A stretch of DNA of 64,000 nucleotides from Paragorgia papillata (lineage: Eukaryota; Cnidaria; Anthozoa; Scleralcyonacea; Coralliidae), in contig JAWNZC010000314.1 of the NCBI GenBank assembly GCA_035771165.1, forward strand, positions 9,700,501 to 9,764,500. The letters run 5' to 3'. Numbering within the stretch: the first letter of the stretch is position 1; the number at the start of each line of letters is the position of its first letter. The position numbers were made by a program, and so were the translations under genes. Under the pieces are notes generated by a model. The model did not search any database and was not told where the DNA came from. It worked only from the letters and a program-made list of their open reading frames with translations. Shown here piece after piece: positions 1 to 12,900 of the stretch.

Positions 1-210
1 TTTGTATTGTATAAAACAAATAGATTCCATTTTTTTGTTGTCTGTTCAGTTATAGATGCACAGAAGACGTCACAACGTGGTAAGAACATCAGTGACCCAC
101 TCGACTGCGTCTCGTGGGCCACTTTTTTGTTCTTACCACGTTGTGACGTCATCTGTGCATCTATAACTGAACAGACAACGGCAAAATGGAATCTATTTGT
201 TAAATATATA
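1..210. mobile_element. Foldback miniature element, long inverted arms
   Basis: Two inverted arms of about 75-85 bp (roughly 18-93 and 132-205) flank a short GC-richer centre. Both ends carry AACAAATAGATTCCA-type sequence, and the arms contain a GACGTC palindrome. The centre near 95-118 resembles the centre of the element at 40369-40652, so the two look related. A fragment of the same left end recurs at 11661-11690. There is no coding capacity. The left end may lie outside the window, so no target duplication can be called. Confidence 0.7.
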
Positions 211-230
211 TATTTAACAAATAGATTCCA

Positions 231-297
<67 letters not shown>
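206..297. repeat. AT-rich junction and (AT)n microsatellite
   Basis: A short inverted stretch (TTAAATATATATATTTAA) runs into an almost pure AT dinucleotide tract of about 60 bp at 237-296. It abuts the foldback element to its left. Confidence 0.9.
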
Positions 298-299
<2 letters not shown>

Positions 300-1217
300 T
301 AACAATCGGCATGAAGAATCTACATGAAGGTTCAATTTCAAATTTTCAGAAATCACAACGCTAAGTGGTTATATGTTGAATCCGCCATGTTTATTTTCTT
401 GCATCATGTTTTCATTCTTTAAACAACGAAAAACGCAAAAATCTTCGCTTCTTAATTGCTCTTAAAATCCATAGCAAATCAAAGAAAAATACTTAAATTG
501 TATACCAAAAGCATTTATACGTGAGATAATGCAAAATTTCATACAGAGAATTGCAGACGTAAATGACCTTTTGACGTCGAAAACGTGTACCTGAAACTGC
601 AAATGTGTAACCTCAACGTCGGGCAGCGGTTAGACTTTAGCGGTAAAGGGAACAAACGTCAATCTAAATTATGCTAATTTTTTGTGGTATGTCCAAGTTT
701 GATCCTTTCGATACAACCTTCCTATAGCGGTAATATGGCATGATGTATTATGTTGACATCTTGGATCAGATATAGGAAACGAAAATTTACGCAACAATAC
801 GCCTACTTTATATATGAATTTAATGAAATCATAACTCAACGAAATGATAGATCAGTTCACAATTATTCACCGACACTGAAGTTAATAGGGACTATGTTGC
901 CAGTAGCCCGAATGAACGCCTGACCCAGTCGTCTTGTTGCTGCTTAGGCTGACTGAGTGTTCTTATTTGGGAAATTTTGAAAATAGACTCCCTAAAACGC
1001 CATTTGCTGCATTTTGTTAGAGGGTTTTACCGAGTTTTACATAATTCTGAGCGAATTGACTATAATGGAATAAAACGATTGCTATACAAGATATCTTAAT
1101 TTAGTACGTCCGAAAATGTCGTCATGCATTCTGATTCACGGAGCGGATTCATATGATATTTTTCAGTAAAAATGCAATTATTCATCGCAAGTATATTGAC
1201 AAAAGCAACAAGCTTCG
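298..1217. other. No recognised feature
   Basis: AT-rich unique-looking DNA without a supported reading frame, RNA gene or clear inverted repeat. Confidence 0.5.
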
Positions 1218-1227
1218 ATTTTATCCT

Positions 1228-1760
1228 AGGGAGGGGGAGAGCCTTTGGAGAGCCTGGTCTCGCGAGCTTCAAATCTCACTTTGGTGAGTTCCTTCCTGTT
1301 GATTATTCTCACGGTTGAGTGAAATTTGAAACGCACGTTGCTATGTTACGATTGTTCAAAGTCCTCGACAGGCAGTAAAGCACGCTGTCTGGCACACTTA
1401 TTCGTTACTTCGTTTTCGATAAGGAAACTATGGATTTTATCACAATTCCAACTCACTGTGGAAAGAATTATCGGACTTCCTCTATTCACAAAAACTAGAC
1501 TTTCGCTTTGGTATTTGATTTCAGTGAGCTGAAACGGCAATCCGAGACTCAGAGGTGTATAGTTTAAGTTTTTAATATTTTTAATTACTCACGGTCACGC
1601 GTGACTTGCTTTGATTAACCAATAGTAACGCTTTCAGAAATTTAGGCCAATCAAAAACCGGGTTCAGATATTGAACTCGCCAAAGTGAGATTTGAAGCTC
1701 GCGAGACCAGAGGCTATCCCTCTCCCAAACACAAACTTAGAGCCTCTGGTATCCAGGGTA
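1228..1760. mobile_element. Foldback element with ~50-bp terminal inverted repeats
   Basis: Sequence around 1233-1292 (core CTCGCGAGCTTCAAATCTCA) is repeated inverted at 1676-1732. The inner ~380 bp is not obviously coding. A 10-bp direct repeat ATTTTATCCT at 1218-1227 and 1761-1770 could be a target duplication, although the outermost bases of the two arms do not match well, so the exact ends are uncertain. Confidence 0.6.
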
Positions 1761-1796
1761 ATTTTATCCTGGCAGTTTCATGATCAGCTATTTCAA

Positions 1797-2425
1797 GGCA
1801 TAGTCAATGGAGAGATGGTCTGGAAACTCAGCAAAAGTCTTTGTTCTATCTTTTTGTTCACGTTTATGCATTAGAAAATTTATTTAACCACGTTTCGCCT
1901 ATGAGTTATTAAAGCTCGTTCAAATACGATCGTGAGAATTGCATTACATTACATTACTACATTATATATAATTTATATAATAAATATTTTAAAAATTTAA
2001 AAATAAAGATAGTATTGCTAAAATACAATATTGTTGAGCTTGCTTCTAAATTCAATAAAGTTTACGGATTGACGAACATCCAGAGGAAGATTAGTCCAAT
2101 ACTTAGTAACTACATGTAAGACTTTTTGATCCACATTAAGTTAAAATGTGGCTGACTAAGAATTGTGTATGAAATTTATTATTAAATACACATTATAAAA
2201 AATGCAAACTTGTGTACGTTGAGGACATTGTATTTTTGGTATAATGAAGCAATCACCATGAACCATGAATAGCAGCGTTTAAGTTCAACTGGCTCAACCT
2301 TATTATTTAAATATAAGCGAAAAACAAAAGGTTTGTACACGGCGAGGACCGTCTCAACATAAAATCACAGCTTATTATAGACGCTTTGAAGTTTGTTGAG
2401 TTTCCAGACCATATCTGATATCTTG
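1797..2425. mobile_element. Foldback element, same family as 8118-8406, with an insertion
   Basis: The left end (CATAGTCAATGGAGAGATGG) and right end near 2399-2425 (CCAGACCATATCTGATATC) match the terminal repeats of the complete copy at 8118-8406. Internal blocks near 2200-2395 also match. The extra ~320 bp between about 1875 and 2200 is absent from the other copy and contains the non-LTR fragment listed next. Confidence 0.65.
2018..2130 (-). pseudogene. C-terminal fragment of a non-LTR (CR1/L2-type) reverse transcriptase protein
   Basis: Read on the minus strand, this encodes a short in-frame stretch ending in TAG that contains YWTNLPLDVRQS followed by a basic, leucine-containing tail. The pattern W-N/T-x-L-P-x-x-V/I-R is characteristic of the extreme C-terminus of CR1/L2-clade non-LTR retrotransposon proteins, downstream of the polymerase domain. 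Only about 37 residues remain, so it is a 5'-truncated relic. It sits inside a foldback element (1797-2425) and presumably inserted into it. A similar but longer relic is at 42739-43108. Confidence 0.6.
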
Positions 2426-2556
2426 ATTGATTCCGTTCAAGGCAAAAAGTTTGATTCTACTGGACATAAAATTGATATACAATTAGTCCATCTCAGCACA
2501 GTCACAATCTCAGATTGCCACACGGGTTACGTGTTGAAATTGCATGTGTTTATCGT

Positions 2557-3160
2557 GACAAAATTACTGCATCCTGATTGGTCGAGAGTGCAATTTTAAT
2601 GTAATACAGTGCAGAGAAATGAAATACAGTGCAAATTTCAATCAGTATTAAGCATTCTGATTAGCTAATAACCGGAACCTACCGGAAAGCGAATGAAATA
2701 ATGCTTATGCGGATTTTAAAGAATGGTTTTTCTCTCACCGTCTCACGAGAAAAGCCAATATGGCGACCAAAACAGATTCATGTCGAAGAACATTTCGATG
2801 AAATACAGAGTGAATTTTGCTTTAATATTGTCATTAAAGAACCTGCAAGAAGACTAAATGGGGTTAGATGCTATGAGTAAAGCGTTTGACGTTTTAGTGA
2901 ACGAAGTGAAGCAGTTTCAAACCATTCAGAACCTTCGAGAAGTGGAACAATGAGTGGTTTTATTATCTTTGCCATATTAATTACAAAAACAGTATAGATA
3001 CAATATAACAAAAATAGATTAAAAAAAATAAAATAAAGAGAAACACGATATAGATTGGCAGGGTATCCGCAACAGCAGCGCCAATTACTGCTGTAATAGT
3101 AGTATGTGTAAGCTCGTAGTTCGTAGAACATTTATTTGTCTAACATTTTCATGTATATTA
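2557..3160 (+). repeat. Dispersed ~530-bp repeat, copy 1 (partner 31396-32030)
   Basis: Most of 2557-2959 aligns by eye with 31396-31965, with many substitutions and small indels. About 170 bp at 2952-3122 is extra here and looks like the AT-rich tail of an unrelated insertion on the minus strand; homology appears to resume near 3125. This copy keeps the empty target site TATTA (2646-2650) that is occupied in the partner. Two frames across the 3' part resemble frames in the partner, but this copy has a stop in one of them. Function unknown; probably a transposon end or decayed exon-like unit. Confidence 0.6.
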
Positions 3161-3165
3161 TTAAT

Positions 3166-3200
3166 ACATCTCAAACTCATTAATAATTCATGAGATAATC
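3166..3200. repeat. Dispersed CTCATTAATAATTCATGA motif
   Basis: The string CTCAAACTCATTAATAATTC followed by ATGA recurs near 36409-36432, inverted at 39173-39203, and in diverged form near 4970-4985 and 9975-9995. It is most likely one end of an old transposon family. Confidence 0.5.
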
Positions 3201-3965
3201 AGCCAATTACAATGGTTCATTCAATCAACTGATTGAAGTTGGATACTCCAGTAAAGCCCAAGATATTAGATGAAAACTGGTGTTCATCTAATTCTTAAGA
3301 TCTCAATTATCTATGCAAAATAAACAAGTTGCTGTATGAATAAATTTTACACACACTCATGAATAAGATCTCATGAGGGTTTATTTTAATTGCATTTTCC
3401 AATTGAAATCGCGCTCGATTGAGATGCCATATGTTTCATCATGTTTCTCGTGTTTGGATCCCCTGCGATGAAACTCTCAAACTCGTTGTTGATATATTAC
3501 ATAATGTGTGGTACAGGAGGAACAATGTTGTGCTCGGTGTCCTGGCCAAGGCCGAATGATGATGATGAGAAAATTCTGAAAATCTCGAATGGCATTTCCT
3601 ACACAGTGGAAAAATGTTCCTACACAGAAAACACAAAATTCTTTAAAATAACGCAATTGTTTGTACAGTTTTTTTGGTTTCGTTTTTATTCTATTTTATT
3701 TATAAAAGCATACATTTATCGCTAAAGAGCTAAAAATACCAAATAAATTCTATACCAACTAAATTCCATACCGACTATTTTGAACACATTATTTTTACAT
3801 AAAACAAACAAATTCAGCATATTTACAAAGTTTTTTAACAACTTCGGTGGACGATGTTCTGATTTGAAGTAAAAACTCAAAATACCAAAATTACAGCTCA
3901 AATACCGTAGTTACAGCTCTTACTAAGGTTATGTCACAAGCACATTCGTCCCAGATTCCTTCACC
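3200..3965. other. No recognised feature
   Basis: AT-rich sequence with no supported gene. Overlapping short open frames near 3440-3725 show no recognisable protein pattern. Confidence 0.45.
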
Positions 3966-4636
<671 letters not shown>

Positions 4637-5370
4637 CAGTTAAAGTGCCTATCTCATGTTTGGACTTTTTAAAGTTGGTTTACTATTTACAATAAAGGAT
4701 GTCACCTTGGGACACGCAAAGATGATAAACAGTCTACATACGAAGACATTTTGCTCTAAAGCTCTGAACTTTGAACAGACTTGTTTAGAAAAAAAAATTC
4801 TCTCGTGTCTCGTTCCCTAAGTAACTGTAAAAAAATTATCTTGATTTACATAAACTTTAACTAGCTTTGATTTCCTGGCTTAGACAGCGTTGTTTCTGAA
4901 AATTACTATACGCTAATGAACTAACCAATAGGTCATTTTTTAAATTATTCAAAACATTTGCAGTACTCATTAATAATTCACGAGGAAAACACACAGGAAA
5001 TCAGTACCATGTCGGTGATTTTATACCTGATAAAACTTATTAACGTCAGAAAGAATACTAATGAACATAGAATTTTATATAAAGAATACTAACAAGATGT
5101 TTAAAAAGAAAACGAGTCATCCCGCTAACCAGGCTAGCTCACGAGACTTATACATGTATCAATGAATAAAATACTTGATTGCACTCGTACGAAAATTATG
5201 CAAATTTTTTTTCATAAAATAAGGATAATGAGCGCAATCAAGCATTTTTTCTATACATTTTCCTTTTTTATTAATTTCTTATCCAAATTGCAACCAAAAT
5301 TGAAGGGGTTGGTCTTTGGTCTGTGTCCACAAACTTTCATAAAAATGTGTGCAATATTTTGTGCAACCTC
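4637..5370. other. No recognised feature
   Basis: No gene, clear inverted repeat or RNA found, apart from a diverged copy of the dispersed CATTAATAATTC motif near 4970. Confidence 0.45.
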
Positions 5371-5670
5371 GTACCCAGGACCTTTTTGAAATTGGGAGGG
5401 CGGGAAAAGACCCTGGCAATGCTGGCATTGGCTGGTCACAGCACCCAGAAATACTTGGTGTAATAAGTTAGCAATTTAATTTAGTATGTAAAATCATTCT
5501 GAGTAATGAAAGTCCCGTTGGAGCTATTTGACCATAACTGGCACAAAAGTATGCATAATTATTTTTCGCGAGGAATGTTTGACAAAAGCAATCAACCAAT
5601 GAAAATACAGAGTCCAACAGCCGGTGCCAGGGCCCTTTCCCGCCCTACCTGAATTTCAAAAAGGCCTAGC
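5371..5670. mobile_element. Miniature inverted-repeat element, ~45-bp ends
   Basis: The arm at 5373-5418 (contains CCTTTTTGAAATT and GGGCGGGAAAAG) is inverted at 5625-5668. The ~200 bp between the arms is non-coding. No clean target duplication could be fixed. Confidence 0.75.
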
Positions 5671-5965
5671 TGTAACATATTAACAGACAAAGAGGTGAAA
5701 ATATAACCTCGTGGCGAAGGTAATGAACATAATAACAAAAAACAATCAATAACGGAAAGTTATTTAAGCTGTTCAAAACACTGACAGTACGTGTTTTATC
5801 TAGTTAAATTTAAATTTGATAAAACACTGCTGCTCATGTTTTAAAGTGCTTATGCAGCAAAAATGAAGTTCAAAAGAAACTCTCTTATTTGAGAAAACGT
5901 TTGAACTTATAAAAATGGACCTTTACAGTTCGTCCTTATCTCACTTCGTTCTTGCGATTTGTTTT

Positions 5966-6201
5966 ATATGTAAATAACATCACTTAGACTTCACACTGTA
6001 TAATGACTTGTTGGAAAATCTTGAATGTCAATTTGAGAATATATAACGAAATCACTTTTAACTGTGCGTGTGCTTCTATGCATCGCAGGACACTATACAT
6101 GAAAAGTTTCAAGTGATTTACTTGAATTATTGCAAAGAACAGATGATGATTTTCCAACAAGTCATTATACAGTGTGACGTCTAAGTGATGTTATTTGCAT
6201 A
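5966..6201. mobile_element. Miniature inverted-repeat element, ~50-bp ends
   Basis: The arm near 5966-6020 (AAATAACATCACTTAGAC then a TATAATGACTTGTTGG block) is repeated inverted at 6149-6201. The centre is ~130 bp and non-coding. Confidence 0.8.
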
Positions 6202-6225
6202 TCACGTAAATCTCAATTATTAGCT

Positions 6226-6514
6226 AGGGACTTTAAGATCCACGACGCGGCAAGCTCAATGACGCGCCTTAAAAACAAAATAATTCTTTTTCACGTCTTC
6301 AGAACGACGCGAACACGCTGAGAAGTGAGAGCTATTTCTTAACGTTGACTTCAGCTCAGACACTGCAGCCGTTTTAACAAGAACTGGAGCGTCTTGAAAG
6401 TCATTAAACAAGCTTAAACATGAAATACGGCAGTTAATTTACCGTGTCTTCTTTTAAATGAATTCCATATTAACATTTTTAAGGCCGCGTCGTCGATCTT
6501 ATCCCTAAGTCCCT
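6226..6514. mobile_element. Mutator-like miniature element with AGGGACTTTAAGAT ends
   Basis: The ends AGGGACTTTAAGAT and its complement (via AAGTCCCT) bound 289 bp. The flanks ATTATTAGCT (6216-6225) and ATTATTATCT (6515-6524) form a 10-bp direct repeat with one mismatch, of a length compatible with Mutator-like target duplications. A larger relative with the same ends is at 35317-36302. Confidence 0.7.
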
Positions 6515-6680
6515 ATTATTATCTAAAGAACGAAGTGAGATATGGAACAGCTGGAAACGTCAATCTTTATAACGTCAAAAGTTCTTTGAAAGAAGAGAGT
6601 CTCTCCCAAATTTATTTTTCGCTGCCCTTGAAATATTACATAAAAAGCCCAAACACGAGATAGTGATTATAAAACCACAT

Positions 6681-6992
6681 CTAGACAACAAGAGACAACT
6701 CTGATGCATCATCACGGACGACCATTTCGGTGATTGAAACTTCATAGACTTCGTTGATTTCTCCTTGCTTCTCGCAGCTCAAAGCGCTTGGCTCAAATGC
6801 CATTGATTTGTAACCATGTATTACTGTGGTCGAGAGAGGGCTGACGTAACGCAAGAAAACAACGACATAACCCAACATAGGATTGGGCACCATGATTCTG
6901 GTATGGAGCAGCAACATTAACACAGCTGAAGGCACGAGGCACACAAAACAACTTAAGACAATTAAACCTGTTTTGGTTATTGCTGCGTATTG
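6681..6992 (-). CDS. Receptor exon 3 (helices 6-7 and cytoplasmic tail)
   Basis: The exon starts after an acceptor ...TTTCTTTCAG at 6993 in phase 0 and ends at TAG (6681-6683). It encodes two hydrophobic helices, the first with the CLVP proline kink typical of helix 6, and a ~45-residue tail rich in Glu and Ser. The stop, the phase agreement with exon 2 and the helix order support its place as the last exon. Confidence 0.8.
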   Translation of the reverse strand, partial: QYAAITKTGLIVLSCFVCLVPSAVLMLLLHTRIMVPNPMLGYVVVFLRYVSPLSTTVIHGYKSMAFEPSALSCEKQGEINEVYEVSITEMVVRDDASELSLVV

Positions 6993-9900
6993 CTGAAAGA
7001 AAGACAAGGATATAGATTGCCTTTAAATAGTCATACTTGTTAAAGCTTACACTCAGCTTATGGCATCGTGTGTCGACTATTAATGCATTAAAACATAAAC
7101 TAATTACATTACATACTATAACAATGTTAAATATTATTGATTATAAACAAGTGATTTTTTAAAATTAATATTTAATTAGTTTCTATGTTGTGTTGTGTTG
7201 TGTTGTGTTGTGTTGTGTTGTGTTGTGTTGTGTTGTGTTGTGTTGTGTTGTGTTGTGTTGTGCTGTGCTGTGCTGTGCTGTGTTGTGTTGTGTTGTGTTG
7301 TGTTGTGTTGTGTTGTGTTGTGTTGTGTTGTGTTGTGTTCAATTGTATTATATTCTACTCTTTTTCATTCCATTCTATTTGATTCCATTCTATTCTATTT
7401 TACTCCCTTCCACTTCCCTCCACTCCACTCCATTCCATTCCAATCTATTCTACTCTCTTTCATTCCATTCCATTTTATTTGAATTCATTCCATTCTATTC
7501 TATTCCACTCTCCTCCACTTCCCTCCATTCCAATCAATTCTATTCTCTTTCATTCCATTCCATTCTATTTGATTTCATTCCATTTAATCTCATTCCATTC
7601 CATTTCATCCCATTCTATTCTATTCTATTCCACTCTCCTCCACTTCTCTCCACTCCACTCCACTCCACTCCATTCCAATCTATTCTATTTTCTTTCATTC
7701 CATTCTATTTGACTCTATCCCATTCCATTCTATTCCACTCTCTTCCACTCCTCTCCACTCCATTTCAATCTATTCTATAATCTATTCTGTAGACAAGTTG
7801 AAACCTTGTTTATTTTCAATTCTTTTTCTTACCTGATTAGCCGATGGTTCAGGATTGCTCTTGATGATCAGCATACACACAAAGCATATGATAATGAACA
7901 AAACGGGCACCAAGATCAACACAATTATGATAATTGCAGTAATAATACCTTTGGCACTGCTAAGCGAGTGTAAGGTGGCAACCACAAGACCAACAATCCA
8001 GGTAATCAAAATATAACACTTTGTACCTGTCAAGAAAAACAAAATATTCTTTTAACCCTTTTACGCATGGCTTTCCGAGACGGCTCCCCTTGGTGAGTAA
8101 AGTCGTCTGGCGTTAGACCATAGTCAATCGAGATATGGTCTGGAAACTCAGCTAAAGTCTTTGGTCTATCTTTTTGTTTGCCTTTGTGCACTGTGTACGG
8201 TCACTGAACACATTGTATTTTAGTATAATGAACGAATTGTCCAATAGCAACGTTTCAGTTCAATCACTCAACCGTGCTATTTAAATATTAATAAACCTAA
8301 AACAAAGGATGTGCACCGTGTAAGGTACGGTTCAACATAAAATCACAGCTCATTATAGGCGCTTTGAAGTTTGCCGAGTCTCCAGACCATATCTCGATTG
8401 ACTATGGATAAAGTTGTTCGACAACAACGATGCGCATGAAAGAGTTAATCAACAGTGAGTTTAACGCTTTCATGGATGGCTTTTCGAGACGTCTCTCCTT
8501 AACGAGTAAAATCGTCTGGCGTTAGACCATAGTTAATAGAACGTATACATGGTTTGGAAAGTCGTCCAAAATCATTGTTCTATGTTTTTGTTCAAGTTCA
8601 TGGAAATTTGTGCAACTTCACGGTATTGTATTTTCTGTATAATGAAGCAGTTATCCGATAGCAACGATTGGGGTTAATCAGTGTGGTCCTTATCGTCACG
8701 TGTTGTGGTGCTTCGTCGTCACGTGTTCATAGAATTTACTTCCATATAAGGAACTCCATTGTCTTTCAACATGATCATTACTTCAAGTTGAAAGACAATA
8801 GAGCTTCCAAACAATATTTTCTATTAACTATGGTTAGACAGATTAAAAAGATGAAGTTGTTCTACAACACACGAGACAATAATGAAAATCACGGGCCTCG
8901 TGATTTTTATTGTTTTTGGATGTTTTACGAACACGAGAGAGCATTGAAAATTACTTGGTTCTATTAACGGTCTCGTGATTTTCATTGTCCTCTCTTCATT
9001 CTCTTATAAATGCACAGAGCACACTGAGCCAATAAAATATAAAAAGATTAACTCTGTTCAGTCGGGCCAGGTACATTATGAAAACATGTCCACACGAGAT
9101 TCATCCGTGTGGTGATGAGAATCATGCAAGGATATTTTATGTGGCCTTATCGTGACATTTTTTTAATATTTTCGAATTCTTAATTAAGATGAGATTTTCA
9201 GACAACTCTGGATATCTACATTTTTAGTATGATCCTCAAGATTCTGAACCCAGGAAGTTATTTAATTAATAATATCTATAGGCATTGCAGAGCCACTTCA
9301 GCAGTTTATCTTAATTGATTAATTAGGAGCTATTAGGAAACACAGTTGGTTTGCTAAGCCAATTTGGATAGCTTAAACACGGCTTGAATGATAGCTCGAA
9401 CAGTCAGGTGCAACTCGGGCCTTAAATCATGACTAGTTTGAACACAGCCACTGAAGAGAGACAAATAGTTGCTGGTGTAGTCGTTGTTTCTTTATATATA
9501 TATGAATTACAAGGCATTGTAGTAGTGACACTGCTCTAGACTAGTATAGTACAAGATCCGGTGGTCTGTTTTGCAAGCTCTTCCAATCCAATCTTTGGCT
9601 GAGTGCCATACCTTTTGATGTAGTAGTTGAAATATGAGCGGCCAATCTTTATGGAAGTCAGAAAAAGCCGAATTTTAGCGACTATACAGTGTCTTATAAT
9701 TTGATAAAGCATTGATGTTTTATTGATCAATATTTGAACGGCCGATCTTTATGGGCATTTACAATGGCGAGCCGAACAAATTCTAAGTGTACATGATGAA
9801 CACTTTGTTTAAGAGTTGTAAGAAACGTTAGATAAGATCATTTTAACTCAGAAAAAACTTGAATTTGAGCCGCTAGTGTCTAATAACTTTGATAAAACAT

Positions 9901-12900
9901 TGATGTTTTATTAATCAATGTTTTAACAGTATTTACAAACACCTGATTAAACATTCATTTCTTTTGAATCCTCCTTATGAATTATTAATGAATTTGATAA
10001 ATAATGTTTTTAAAACACGAGCAACAGGCCCGTTTAAGGTGAAGTAATACGGGCAACATTTTTCTTCAACTTGCAACGCAACTTTCTTGCGTTGCAAGTT
10101 GAAAAGCGTTGTTGCACGTATTATCACCCACCTTAAACATTGTCACGCAACAACGATTTTGTTGCAAGTTGCTGCAACATGCGGATTCAACTTGCAACAA
10201 AATCATTGTTGCGTGACATGCAATGTTTAAGGTGGGTGGTACGCTATTCAACTTGCAACGCAACAAAGTTGCGGCAATTTGTTGCTCGTATTACTTCACC
10301 TTTATCAAGTTTAGGAGCGCGGAGCGCCGCTGTGAGTGTTTTAAACAGCTTAAAAAACGTTCCGTTATTGGTTAAGTGCCATGCATGCATAGATCACAAA
10401 CCACTGAAACAGTTTTTAGCAGCCTAAGCATGCAGTTACGCTAAACAAATTTGGCTACGTTCCTTTTGTGAATCTAGATTCTGATTTACGGATCTTGATT
10501 TTTTGGACTCGCCAACGAATGGAATGGATGTCAACTTTTAGTTGCTAGTGTACTTATATAGGGGGTGTTTATATGGAGCCCTCGTTGCCGAGATCCCGCA
10601 TCTCAGCGTAATATTCCTTGTAAAAATTTGTTTGCGTTTACATGACAAGAGGGCCAGCCCTCCTAGGCGAGATCTCGCTATTGACAACCCGAGATCTCTG
10701 GGCTGGAAATTTCCCATGTAAACGCACTCAAGAGGGCTGGCAATATTTTTTGGTCAACCTTTTATTTTTCAAGTTGTGTTTGTTCATGTGTTTGTTATAA
10801 ATTTAAATCGTGTTTGCGAAAACATGATTTCGGGCTTCGTGGGAAAGCTGCACAAGTCAGTAAACAAGCCAACGCGAGGTAAATTCCAGCCCTCTTACTA
10901 GGGCTACCAAGAGAGCTGGCCCTCCTCCATTTTAACACCCCCCTTAGAGCCTGTTTATATGGAGCCGAGTTACCCGGCTAGCCGAGTTGCTCGGCAAACC
11001 AAGTTACCCGCCATGTATAGAAATTCAATGCTATCCCGGCAGAGTGTTTATATGAGACAGGCAAAACAGCGAGATCTCGGCATGCCGGGATGAAAATATT
11101 CCCATATAAACACTCTCTTGCCGGGTAACTCGGCTAGCCGAGTTGAATTCGTCACAACAGCGCACGCGCCACTTATGAAGACAATCGGAAATTATACTCA
11201 TGGAATGTGAAATTATTATGCGTGGGCGGCTTTGCCGAGTAACTCGTCTCATATAAACACTCATCTTTTTTCAACTCGGCTTGCCGGGTAACTCGCCTCC
11301 AAATAAACAGGCCCTTAGATACAGAAGCTTCTACTCACATTAGGCATATCAGCGGCAAAATGTTTCGAAAGATGTTCACGGCAAAGAATGGAGAATCCTG
11401 ATGGTTGCAAAAGAAATGAAAAACTGTGACTTTGAATCCGGAGAATCTATGTTCCGTACAGATTTTTGAGATTTTAAACTAGTATTATACAATACTCTGG
11501 TTGCTATGCGTGTTTTTATTGGTTGTTGCCCATGATCTATTAGATGACAGACACATGGTACGTCTGATCACGTCAGATCAAGTCAGCTGGCTTGCTTTTT
11601 TCCTTCTTCCTCAAAATCCGGCAAAATCCGGCAAGAGTTTCAATAAGAAAACCTTTCAAATTTTTGTATTGTATAAAACAAATAGATTCCAAAGAGTTCA
11701 GGCCCGGTTCAAACGTCGCGCTTATCATGTGCCGAACCTAATGCAATTCACGAAAAAACGTGTTTGTCTAGTTTATCTCGCTGTAATGCGAGGTGAAAAC
11801 ATGAAACTTAATACGCACGGCGGTCTTTTCTCGCTCTCTTCGGATTTACCGTCACCATTTTTCGACAAGAAAATAATGATAAATAGACAAGAAAAACGAA
11901 AACCGTGCGATTCATGGCACATTATTCATGTTAAGCGGTACATTCGCGTAGGTGGCCACTGACCAAATTCAATGAATGCTCCGGCATCTCTATTTAACGG
12001 AATCAACGGAATCGACGGAATCAACGGAATCAACGGAAATTTGGTTAATCGCTTACTAACTACGGTTAATAAAATACATTTATTTACGTTTATTAGCTGA
12101 GACTGAAACTGATCTGTCGTCGATACTTCAAGTAAGGTTATTGGATTAGACATATTACGTACATATATACGCGTAATTGTTGAAAGCGATTTTATATTTT
12201 TGATTGCTATGATTGCGCAAATATACGTGTCTCATTTTAAATTTACTAAGTGTTAAGTCGGACACAACCTGTGGGTTGATTAACAGAAAAAGATTTTCGA
12301 TTTTTAATTAAGGATCGTAGCAAAACCACCTTTTGAAGCTTGGTTAAATGTAAATAAAAAAATCAGGGGTCTTCACTTATAAAGATATAAATATACAAGT
12401 GCTCTGTCTGTTGAACTCATTCTTTGAATCATAAACACGGGTATTTTTATTAAGACGATTACATTTAGCGTTTTCCGCACGTAGAAGGTATACTATTGCG
12501 TTTGCCGCGCGCATGAAATGCCCAAAACATGTATATCTTCCGCCTAAATATTATTTGTGCCGCTAGAAGGAAATTATGTGCGTAAATTTTAGCGTATTTT
12601 ACGACCCTCGACCAACTAGCCTCCACCCTCGACTTGCAACCGTTGCAAGTCGAGGGTGGAGGGTTGAACCCTCGATACTCGACCAAAACCCAAACTCCTC
12701 CAGGAAGACCTAATCTTGAGGGGTAGTGTGGCCGTCTTTCTTACATGCCTTTATTTACTAGGGGATTAGTGATATAAGATTCATATATTAAAAAATTGCA
12801 CAATATTTTCAAAGATGTGTTTTATAGCATAGTCAAAAACATGCGTGAATGTTTAATATGATCTAATTCATATATATGTTGAAGCTTCGAGCTTTAGTTC

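Larger units (their letters stand above)
6993..7832 (-). other. Receptor intron 2
   Basis: 840-bp GT-AG intron. More than half is two adjoining pentanucleotide-type tandem repeats, listed separately. Confidence 0.75.

Noticed and set aside
7..327. 106-residue frame at the left edge
   Set aside because: Crosses both arms of a hairpin and an AT microsatellite.
7185..7780. Cysteine/leucine-rich and histidine/serine-rich frames
   Set aside because: Pentanucleotide microsatellites within a receptor intron.
10140..10427. 95-residue frame over the TTGCAACG region
   Set aside because: Runs through nested hairpins of a foldback element and has no protein signature.
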